DNA of 64,000 nucleotides, from NCBI RefSeq assembly GCF_004138295.1, contig NZ_SCFM01000004.1, positions 372,001 to 436,000 on the forward strand. Reading direction: 5' to 3'. Every line of letters begins with the position of its first letter. Position 1 is the first letter of the stretch. A model generated the notes under the pieces. The model worked only from the letters and a program-made list of their open reading frames with translations, ran no database searches and had not been told where the DNA came from. The translations under genes were made by a program, and so were the position numbers. Source of the DNA: Ectobacillus funiculus (GTDB lineage: Bacteria > Bacillota > Bacilli > Bacillales > Bacillaceae_G). Of this stretch, positions 29,294 through 36,227 are shown in pieces.

Positions 29294-29899
29294 TCAATAT
29301 GTCAGCATAATCCTTTTTTCATTTTCCTGTATGAGCTGCTGCGCTTGCGGTGTCGCATGAATCACATCGCGAAACTCCTTCAAGGAATATAAATACTTCA
29401 TTCCTTGCCAAGCATGCAGGCGGATAGGAACACCCACTAATGTTTCATGAAACAGAAATGGTTCATCGATCGGTTCCATTTGAAAACCAAGTGAACGTAA
29501 ATACATATACATCCGTTTTGTAACAACTGCAATATACCAATCTACCTTCTGTTCAAGCGCATGAATAAATAAAATAACTGCAAGTCGCTTAAAATGGCCC
29601 ATTCCGCGAAAATGCTTGGAAATGCTTAATTTTCCAATCTCAAATACTCTTTTTTTATTCAATTCTGTAATAAGTCTATTTTGAGAAAATGGATAGAAAA
29701 ACTCAGCATTAGACTCTTCGGGCTTTTGATAAGGAGCGCATTCTACCGTACCTATATAGCGCTCCCCTTCACCGATAAGCAGATAGCGTGATGGGTTTAA
29801 ATTTCGTTCAACAAACATCAAATCGCGTTCTTCACAAAAATCTCCCCATAATTGCTCAAACACAAAATGCTCCCTTTTCGTTCGAACATGCAGAAACAT
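29294..29899 (-). CDS. GNAT-like protein resembling N-acyl amino acid/autoinducer synthases
   Basis: The protein has 201 residues. The segment EIGKLSISKHFRGMGHFKRL (about 87-106) has the E-x-x-R-L-like order and motif A of the LuxI/FeeM branch of the GNAT superfamily. It is followed by VDWYIAVVTKRMYMYLRSLGF, where FeeM-type enzymes and acyl-homoserine-lactone synthases keep their acyl-ACP-facing strand. An early R-x-x-F region is also present (TKREHFVFEQLW). I infer an acyl- or acetyl-transferase; the product is unknown. It is a single gene upstream of hcp on the same strand. The start follows AAAGGTGGGAAAAT. Confidence 0.6.
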   Translation of the reverse strand: MFLHVRTKREHFVFEQLWGDFCEERDLMFVERNLNPSRYLLIGEGERYIGTVECAPYQKPEESNAEFFYPFSQNRLITELNKKRVFEIGKLSISKHFRGMGHFKRLAVILFIHALEQKVDWYIAVVTKRMYMYLRSLGFQMEPIDEPFLFHETLVGVPIRLHAWQGMKYLYSLKEFRDVIHATPQAQQLIQENEKRIMLTY

Positions 29900-30079
29900 A
29901 TTTTCCCACCTTTCTCTTCTTTATATTATCTATGCCTTATATTCCTTCCATATTTATCCTTGCTAACGTTCTCATTATTTATCCTATATGATGTAAACTA
30001 TAAACTGCAATAAAAAGGCTCTTTATTTTACAAAAACTACAATTCTATTATTGATGATTTTTACTTCCGAATATGTATG

Positions 30080-30210
30080 AAGAAAAGCGGACAGGGCCCG
30101 CCTTTTATGATAGCGTAGGGGTGAGCCAGAGTAAAAGGCGCCTTTGGCCTTTTGCGGAGGTCCAGCCCTACGCTGCCATTTTGGACCTTGGGAGCTAAAC
30201 ATCACCCCGA
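30080..30210 (+). repeat. Interspersed repeat family B, copy 1
   Basis: This copy starts AAGAAAAGCGGACAGGGCCC and ends GGGAGCTAAACATCACCCC. It is highly self-complementary: AGCGTAGGG/CCCTACGCT, AAAAGGC/GCCTTTT and GGTCCA/TGGACC. It occupies most of the gap downstream of the DUF2357 gene; the rest of 29900-30080 shows nothing. Confidence 0.8.
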
Positions 30211-30214
30211 CGCC

Positions 30215-32071
30215 TTATAGCTGCAGCCACTCACGAAACAAACGAATACATTCCCCTTTTCCAACGAGAAATTCTCCCCGTTGTTTTGTTTTATGAGGAT
30301 AGAATTGTAAAAATACACCACAGCCAGCTTCAATTTTTTTTGCGTGTACTTGGCTGCCTGGATATACACATACAACTTCATAAATCGCACGTCGCTGAAA
30401 GATACGTTTCCCATTCTGCTCTTCTACATACTTTATTGACCAGTATTTATACATTTGCTCTGTGGCCTTTGTGTTTCCGACAGGTTGAAAAATGTTATAC
30501 ATCGGACTGTATTTGACTTCCACAATAACAGAAGATTGATACCGCTTAATACCATGATCTGTTCTATAATAATCAATACGGATATCTGGCTTTTTTGTAT
30601 CTTCTCCATTGTAGAAGTGACTTCCCTTACTTAAAGCAACGATTGGATGCGTCTCAATTAGCTCATTAAAAACAATATGAAGCGCTGCATCCCCTCGCTC
30701 CAGCACTACAGTTGTTCCGTCCTGAAGGCCATCAAGGTAAAAATACGATTGAATCTGCTCACGGACAGGAACAATAGGCCGAAATCCGATTTCCTCCAAA
30801 ATAGAGATAACAGCAAAATATGAATAGTACTCATATATAAGAAATGTCGGTTTATGCACAAATAAAAAGGCTGGCTCGTTCATGTGGGTGCTGCTTTTCC
30901 GATAGGATGTTTCTAAAATTTTTAATAACTGACGCCGGGGAGGTGTTAAAGTATTTGGCAATCTTACATTCCCTTCATCAGAAATACTACCCCAAAAACG
31001 AGAATGAAGGAAAGCCGACAGATCACGGTGCATCCCCCGAACAATCTCATGTAACACCTTGTACTCTTGACGCTTCATCAACGCTTTTCTCAGATCAGTA
31101 TCCTTTAAAAGATTCATATTCCGGTACTTTTGCTTATCACGATCTGTGACAGAACCATTTTTTTCAATTGTCTGCAAAATAGTTTGAATCGCCTGTTTTT
31201 CCCGTTTACTGCTCTCCTCCAACCTCTCGAGTTTGTCTAAATGATCATTCAAAAAGCGGAGGAGCTGATAAATAAGCTGTTCGAATTCCTTGAGCTTTCT
31301 CTTCATATAGCGATTTGATGCGCTATTATAATCTTCAAAAAACCGCACGTTGCAGCTTTTCATTGCTCCTCGTTCTGCAAGCAAAGCATTTTTTCGAGCA
31401 GTATGCTTTGTTTGTTTGCGTATACGCTGCTCCGTTCGATATCCCTTCCCATACTGTACTTCGTGTTCAATCTGTGCACACAGCTGCTTAACTCGCACTG
31501 TGTGCTGAGAAAGCCAGCGTATTGTTTGCATATAAGAGTGGTCCTCTAGTTCTGCAAACGAAGAAAATGTTTTTTTATAATGTCCGCGATCCACAATCAG
31601 GCTGCTCACAATAGACATGACCTTCTCCTGAATAAGCTGCATGCCATCGTTGGAAAAATTTTTAGGTGTAATACGAAAAGCTCCATAATAACATGCTTCC
31701 GCAACCATCACTTCAAAATGATACATACCGCAACGCCATGGATATAGATAGTCGGTCTTTCCATGTTCATAAATTAAAACAGTCGCTTTTTCAGGGCCGA
31801 GCTCATATTTCCATTCCTTTTCTCCTTTTTTCCCCTCATATACTTTATTCCAAGTAAACGTAACCTTTTCTGTGCTATTTTGGATAGAGAGACGAATCGG
31901 CTTTAGCTCTTGTACGTCATAAATACACTGCGAAATAAAACGCGGTGATTCACAAAGTCGATCGAGAAAAATAACATCTCCTTTTTCTCCTCCCCCTACC
32001 ATAAGCTGCAGAACAAACGAAAGCTTTTCACCACTATCAATAATATCTGTTCCGCTATCGAACATACCCAT
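30215..32071 (-). CDS. DUF2357 protein with C-terminal PD-(D/E)XK-like nuclease (McrC-like partner)
   Basis: The protein has 618 residues. The N-terminal third is beta-rich (DUF2357-like), the middle (about 200-350) is a long basic helical/coiled-coil section, and the C-terminal part ends with a nuclease-like core. There, PDIRIDYYR near residue 492 and VIVEVKYSP near 513-518 give the D...ExK order of PD-(D/E)XK enzymes. The gene overlaps the upstream AAA+ gene by 17 bp. An ATPase plus DUF2357 nuclease pair resembles McrBC-type restriction modules, in which the nuclease cleaves modified or foreign DNA. Domain names are from memory of the family pattern; the function is inferred. The start ATG follows GGAGCTGT. 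Confidence 0.72.
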   Translation of the reverse strand: MGMFDSGTDIIDSGEKLSFVLQLMVGGGEKGDVIFLDRLCESPRFISQCIYDVQELKPIRLSIQNSTEKVTFTWNKVYEGKKGEKEWKYELGPEKATVLIYEHGKTDYLYPWRCGMYHFEVMVAEACYYGAFRITPKNFSNDGMQLIQEKVMSIVSSLIVDRGHYKKTFSSFAELEDHSYMQTIRWLSQHTVRVKQLCAQIEHEVQYGKGYRTEQRIRKQTKHTARKNALLAERGAMKSCNVRFFEDYNSASNRYMKRKLKEFEQLIYQLLRFLNDHLDKLERLEESSKREKQAIQTILQTIEKNGSVTDRDKQKYRNMNLLKDTDLRKALMKRQEYKVLHEIVRGMHRDLSAFLHSRFWGSISDEGNVRLPNTLTPPRRQLLKILETSYRKSSTHMNEPAFLFVHKPTFLIYEYYSYFAVISILEEIGFRPIVPVREQIQSYFYLDGLQDGTTVVLERGDAALHIVFNELIETHPIVALSKGSHFYNGEDTKKPDIRIDYYRTDHGIKRYQSSVIVEVKYSPMYNIFQPVGNTKATEQMYKYWSIKYVEEQNGKRIFQRRAIYEVVCVYPGSQVHAKKIEAGCGVFLQFYPHKTKQRGEFLVGKGECIRLFREWLQL

Positions 32072-33860
32072 ACAGCTCCAGCTCTCTCGCTTTTTCTTTT
32101 AAAAAAGATATACTATGAGTAAATGCTGATACTTCCTTTGCAAGCGGAGATTGCAAAAGTAAAAAAAGGGAATTCCCTTTCCTGCCATCCTCTGCAAGAA
32201 GCGAACCGATTACAGCTTCCATGCCACGCAACTTCGTAAAAATACGCTGCTTCAGCTGTAAATCAAATGCCTCTTCTCTGCTCATGAGAAGGGCTCCATC
32301 TTCATCCCGTGGAATGTTAGCTATATAATTTGCAATTGCTGCCGCAACACGAAACGAGACCCCTTTCGATGGGTCATGTACTTGCAATGCAGCATGCAAA
32401 GCATCAAGAATTTCAAGCTCCTCCTCAGAAAATACAGAAAATGCATCTTCTTCCTGCTTCCATTGCTTACAATACTCTAATGCCGAAACAGAAAGCTTGC
32501 ATCTCTTTGCCAGCGATTGTTCCCGCATCAGAGCAGCCTCTCGAAAAGGCAACTTTCGAAAAGTTACAATAGGGGTACGATCAAGAAGCCGATCCGATAA
32601 TTCCTTCGTCGTTTCGTCAAAATTAATGGTACCGATAAACAGAAGATTTGAACCAATTTTTATAGATGATGGAATTTCTCCCTTTTGCTCCCCTTCATAT
32701 AAAGAAAGCAATCGTTCCTCTTCCCGCAGTTCTAACAATGATAGAAATGGAGTAAACCAATGTTCAATATGTGACATATTCATCTCATCAAAAACAATCA
32801 TATATAGCCTCTCAGGATTTTTTTGCGCTTCTAACAGCTTGCTCACTAACCCTGTATCACTCTCCATATATGTCCCGTTCGGATGAAGATACCCAAGCAA
32901 ATCTTGCGGTTCTTGAAAAGAAGAAGAGACCGGAATCCAAAGCAGCTCTTTCCCGTATTGCAAACCAAGCGCTTCTGCATACAGCTTCACAATTTGCGAT
33001 TTTCCAATTCCTGACATACCTGCAACAATTGTAATAGGACTGGTTTTTAAACAAATATGGAGATTATATAAATCAGTTTCCTCCATATATAGCTTCCTTT
33101 GCAGAGCCTGCGTTTTAACATGCTGCAAAAATGTTATTTCCCGCTTATTCCCTTGCTCCTTCGCCTTAGTTGGAGCAGAATCCGGTTCAACCAATTTTCC
33201 TCCCTTTTCTGCAAGCTGTCTTTTTAGCGTATTATATGTTTGTTCACTTATAAAATATAAGTGATCCCCAACAGAAATGTCATTTTCACTTGGCCAATCG
33301 ATTACATCACAATATACTACCTCCCGTCTTTGTTCAGAATACATAATAGAACTGACTGATGGCTTTAAAGATAAATTTCCATATAACCGACCTTCATAAA
33401 GTAAAAATTCAGGAGCTCCAAAATCAATCGGATACTTTCTAAGTATGAGTGACACATATCCCTTTGTAAGTTTTTTTTCAAGAACTGCTCTCGTTTGATC
33501 AGATGTTAAGTAAGGAATTGGGACAATACGATACGATTCACACGGCTTTCCTGCTCTCAACTCTAGCAACTCCACATACAAAGAACCATTAGCATATCGA
33601 AGACGAAAAATAGCCACATGCTGCTTTTGCATTTCTTTTGTGAGAAGAGATAACAGTTTCTCATTGTGCCGTATAGTGGATAGTCCTTCAAACAATATAC
33701 CTGGCTCTACCAATGCGTCAGAAATAACCTTGGGAATAGGTGATAAACACTTTACGAAAAAGCGAGGATTATCAGCTTCTCGCGGCATCACGATACCGAC
33801 GAACACCATATGCTGCAATCGCTTCACCAGATTTGGATGAAGAGCTTGCTGGAGCTTCAC
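32055..33860 (-). CDS. McrB-like AAA+ ATPase
   Basis: The protein has 601 residues. The N-terminal 250 residues have no recognised domain and may read a target. The AAA+ module has Walker A GMSGIGKSQ (about 281-289), the McrB-type strand EPQDLLGYLHP, Walker B MIVFDEMNMSHIEHWF (about 353-367), sensor FIGTINFDETT (about 407-417) and an arginine-finger region LSDRLLDRT. The N-x-x-D arrangement recalls the McrB MNxxD signature. The frame is open to TTG 33911, but GTG at 33858-33860 follows AAAGGAGGG with 7-base spacing and was chosen. It precedes and overlaps the nuclease-like gene, so the two proteins are probably made in a fixed ratio and act together. Confidence 0.78.
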   Translation of the reverse strand: MKLQQALHPNLVKRLQHMVFVGIVMPREADNPRFFVKCLSPIPKVISDALVEPGILFEGLSTIRHNEKLLSLLTKEMQKQHVAIFRLRYANGSLYVELLELRAGKPCESYRIVPIPYLTSDQTRAVLEKKLTKGYVSLILRKYPIDFGAPEFLLYEGRLYGNLSLKPSVSSIMYSEQRREVVYCDVIDWPSENDISVGDHLYFISEQTYNTLKRQLAEKGGKLVEPDSAPTKAKEQGNKREITFLQHVKTQALQRKLYMEETDLYNLHICLKTSPITIVAGMSGIGKSQIVKLYAEALGLQYGKELLWIPVSSSFQEPQDLLGYLHPNGTYMESDTGLVSKLLEAQKNPERLYMIVFDEMNMSHIEHWFTPFLSLLELREEERLLSLYEGEQKGEIPSSIKIGSNLLFIGTINFDETTKELSDRLLDRTPIVTFRKLPFREAALMREQSLAKRCKLSVSALEYCKQWKQEEDAFSVFSEEELEILDALHAALQVHDPSKGVSFRVAAAIANYIANIPRDEDGALLMSREEAFDLQLKQRIFTKLRGMEAVIGSLLAEDGRKGNSLFLLLQSPLAKEVSAFTHSISFLKEKARELELYGYVR

Positions 33861-33978
33861 GTTTTTGCCCTCCTTTTTCAATGCTTTTATCATTGTATGA
33901 AGGCTTTTCAAAAACTAGAAGGGAACTCCGCATACTCATGCATGTCATCCTTTCAACCTTAAAGTTTCCATTACTAAA

Positions 33979-34008
33979 ATAAAAACACCTGACTTGTAAT
34001 CAGGTGTT
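33979..34008 (-). terminator. Terminator of the 87-aa gene
   Basis: AACACCTGA/TCAGGTGTT stem followed by TTTTATTTT on the minus strand. It touches the stop codon of the gene at 34007. Confidence 0.8.
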
Positions 34009-34270
34009 AGGCAAACTCTTTTATGTTCTTATGCTGCTTTTCTTTCTCCATTGCATTACGCACAATGCACATTTTGGTCACGGTATAACGAAGAGTATCC
34101 TCAATGTTGTCATCTTCGTTCAACTGGATTTTGGCGAGAGCCGCCACCGTATTAGCAAGATGCTCTACCGAATGACGCATTTGCGTATTTTGATTAAAAA
34201 ACGCTTCCTGCAGCAATGTTTCCACAATCTCTTGCGCTAAATCTTGGATACGACGCAATTTCTCCTCCAT
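34007..34270 (-). CDS. Small helical cytoplasmic protein, 87 aa
   Basis: This acidic, wholly helical protein starts MEEKLRRIQDLAQEIVETLL and contains NQNTQMRHSVEHLANTVAAL. I do not recognise the family. The ATG at 34268-34270 has GGGAGGTTGGAG upstream; the longer frame adding 15 residues lacks such a signal. It lies upstream of the McrB-like gene on the same strand, but a terminator at its stop separates them, so it is probably not part of that unit. Confidence 0.7.
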   Translation of the reverse strand: MEEKLRRIQDLAQEIVETLLQEAFFNQNTQMRHSVEHLANTVAALAKIQLNEDDNIEDTLRYTVTKMCIVRNAMEKEKQHKNIKEFA

Positions 34271-34395
34271 ATCTCCAACCTCCCGACCAAATGTAGATAA
34301 ACTAAATCGACTCAAAAATTATTCTACTTAATATAGTACTATTCTGCTATGTTATTTATATTCCTGCCGTACTGAGTGCAATTTTTACGATAAAT

Positions 34396-34534
34396 TAAGA
34401 AAAGCGGACAAGGCCCGCCTTTTATGGCAGCGTAGGGGTGGCGGTGCTTTTTGCCTTTTGCGAAGGTTCAGCCCGGAGTCTGCCATTTTGGTCCTTGGGA
34501 GCTAGACATCACCCCGAAAGGTTATACTTTCTGG
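34396..34534 (+). repeat. Interspersed repeat family B, copy 2
   Basis: AAGAAAAGCGGACAAGGCCC at the left. The right end GGGAGCTAGACATCACCCC continues with GAAAGGTTATACTTTCT, the same ending as family A. It is fused directly to family A copy 7. Confidence 0.8.
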
Positions 34535-34669
34535 CACGAACATTCGCTGATTGATAAGCCCTGCCCTTGGCGAAGATGGAGGCATAGCCCTACTTTTACT
34601 GTATTCCTAACATCTCTAACTACGTCGAATTCACCTCTAACTGGAAATTTATACTTTCTTACAGTGTAA
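34535..34669 (+). repeat. Interspersed repeat family A, copy 7
   Basis: Diverged left end (ATTCGCTGATTGATAAGCCC). The right end GAAATTTATACTTTCTTACA is conserved. It abuts family B copy 2. Confidence 0.85.
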
Positions 34670-34702
34670 AAAAGCCGTCTGTTCTGAAAAACAGGCGGCT
34701 TA
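34667..34702 (-). terminator. Terminator of the small membrane protein gene
   Basis: AAGCCGCCTGTT/AACAGACGGCTT stem followed by TTTTTTA on the minus strand, directly after the stop at 34704. Confidence 0.82.
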
Positions 34703-34703
34703 T

Positions 34704-35021
34704 CTATTTTTTTAACCAATTTAAAATAAAAATATAAGATTGATAATGGACATGCCGGATGAAAGCCAGCAGGAGCAGCACACCAGCCGCAATCATACAG
34801 TAAAGCATTCCAAATTGGACAATAACCCGTAGACTTGGAGAAAATAAAGCTACTTTCTCGATGCCATACAGTGCTGAGAAGGTTAGAACAAGTACTGGAA
34901 GATGGGGCATTTCATAAGGTACTCCTTTTGCGCCAAGCCGCTTCATGAGTATAAACCCTATCGTTTCGCATAAAACTAAACAACTAACAGCACTTACAAT
35001 CCCCCACGTAGCTGACATCAT
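34704..35021 (-). CDS. Small membrane protein, 105 aa
   Basis: There are three hydrophobic segments, at about 6-26, 42-62 and 66-88: GIVSAVSCLVLCETIGFIL, then LPVLVLTFSALYGIE and MLYCMIAAGVLLLLAF. I do not recognise the family and assign no function. It begins 15 bp after the stop of the Pat-like acetyltransferase gene and may share its transcript. Its own terminator follows. Confidence 0.65.
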   Translation of the reverse strand: MMSATWGIVSAVSCLVLCETIGFILMKRLGAKGVPYEMPHLPVLVLTFSALYGIEKVALFSPSLRVIVQFGMLYCMIAAGVLLLLAFIRHVHYQSYIFILNWLKK

Positions 35022-35036
35022 ACCCCTGCCTTCGCT

Positions 35037-35528
35037 TTAAGATTTTAAAATAAGCTGATAAAAGAGCACATCCTGCCATTCATTGAACTTATAGCCAGCT
35101 TCGAGGAGACATCCGGCGAAGCTAAAGCCAAAATCCTCGTGAAGCTTAACGCTTATATCATTTCCTTTTGTAATACCTGCAACAATCATATGAAAGCCTT
35201 TGTCAGGTGCCAATTCAAGAATGATTTGCATAAGCGTATGAGCCACTCCCTTGCCACGCGCATCTTTATGTACATAAACGGAAATTTCAGCCGTGGATTT
35301 GTATGCTTCCTTTTCACGAAACGCAGAAAGTGAGCAATAGCCAAGCACATGTCCATTCTCCTCTGCTACAAGAAGCGGATACGTATCTCCATATTTTTGA
35401 AACCATTCGTGTCTTTCCTCTAGTGTTTGCTCTCGCAAGTCAAAAGTAGCTGTTGTATTCCGAACAGCGTCATTATAAATGTCTAAGATGCCTGGTACAT
35501 CCTCTAGTACAGCGTGACGAATATTCAT
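35037..35528 (-). CDS. Phosphinothricin-acetyltransferase-like GNAT
   Basis: This 163-residue protein is typical of the Pat/bar branch of GNAT enzymes: MNIRHAVLEDVPGILDIYND, the TTATFD motif, GYCSLSAFREKEAY, the CoA loop VHKDARGKGVAHTLM (about 90-104) and a C-terminal AGYKFNEWQDVLFY. Family members acetylate methionine sulfoximine, phosphinothricin or other small amines; the native substrate is uncertain. GGAGGAAACATC precedes the chosen ATG; the upstream 11 codons in frame lack a start signal. It follows a second GNAT gene by 13 bp. Confidence 0.87.
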   Translation of the reverse strand: MNIRHAVLEDVPGILDIYNDAVRNTTATFDLREQTLEERHEWFQKYGDTYPLLVAEENGHVLGYCSLSAFREKEAYKSTAEISVYVHKDARGKGVAHTLMQIILELAPDKGFHMIVAGITKGNDISVKLHEDFGFSFAGCLLEAGYKFNEWQDVLFYQLILKS

Positions 35529-35541
35529 GATGTTTCCTCCG

Positions 35542-36012
35542 TTACAACAGTTGTTTTTCAAAGTAGTCTATAGCTTCCCCATTAGAGGTTTGCTGTTCCT
35601 CCAACCACACGAAGCCAAGCCCTTCCCAAAAGCGTTTCGCTTTTTTATTTTGCTTCGGGATAGCAATCTCTAGACCTGTTATCCCCTTTTCTTTGAACAT
35701 ATTTTCAATTAAAAAGTACGCATTTGTTCCATATCCATATCCCTGATAATCACCATGAATCATCAGCAAATTAAGCCGGACATCCCCATCCCTTTTAGAA
35801 CCTTCCATATAATCGAGCAAACCAACATAAGTGTCATCTGCTTTAATAAAATATAGATCCCGCTCAGGAATAGGATGAAAAAAACGGTTTCTCAGTTCTT
35901 CATCCGTACACAAGGATCCCTTATTTTCCCATTCATTATAGGCAGGATTAGAATGAAAGATCTCCTTAATTACATCTAGATTATCTTCCGTAACGCGTTC
36001 CAGTGTGAACAT
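35542..36012 (-). CDS. GNAT-family N-acetyltransferase
   Basis: This 156-residue GNAT protein opens with VTEDNLDVIKEIFHSNPAYN and has the strand VRLNLLMIHGDYQGYGYGTNA (acetyl-CoA loop near 87-96) and a C-terminal KAKRFWEGLGF. The substrate is unknown. It is upstream of the Pat-like gene with a 13-bp gap, so the two acetyltransferases are probably co-transcribed. Confidence 0.83.
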   Translation of the reverse strand: MFTLERVTEDNLDVIKEIFHSNPAYNEWENKGSLCTDEELRNRFFHPIPERDLYFIKADDTYVGLLDYMEGSKRDGDVRLNLLMIHGDYQGYGYGTNAYFLIENMFKEKGITGLEIAIPKQNKKAKRFWEGLGFVWLEEQQTSNGEAIDYFEKQLL

Positions 36013-36069
36013 ATCATCTCTCCAAACGTTCTCATAATATAAATGTATTACGCGGACAAGTATTTATGA

Positions 36070-36106
36070 AAAAAACCTTAAAGCAAACCGCTTTAAGGTT
36101 TTTTTC
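36070..36106. terminator. Terminator downstream of asnB
   Basis: AAAAACCTTAAAGC/GCTTTAAGGTTTTT stem with T-runs both ways. It stands between asnB and the GNAT pair. Confidence 0.82.
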
Positions 36107-36112
36107 TCACTT

Positions 36113-36225
36113 TAGGAAAGTATGAGTTTCCATTTAAAAGCGAATTTGACACAGTAGAAAGCTTTAGGAATAAAGTGTAAGTGTGACTACACCTCACCTC
36201 AGTCTTCACCAATCGGCGACCCCTT
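36113..36225 (-). repeat. Interspersed repeat family A, copy 11 (inverted, diverged)
   Basis: Read on the minus strand it shows TCGCCGATTGGTGAAGAC, TTACACTTTATTCCTAAA and ATACTTTCCT in the family A order. It is the only copy in this orientation and the most diverged. Confidence 0.65.
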
Positions 36226-36227
36226 CC

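Noticed and set aside
30023-30205. A 60-codon minus-strand frame next to the DUF2357 gene
   Set aside because: It is almost entirely the family B repeat read as protein, with no start signal.
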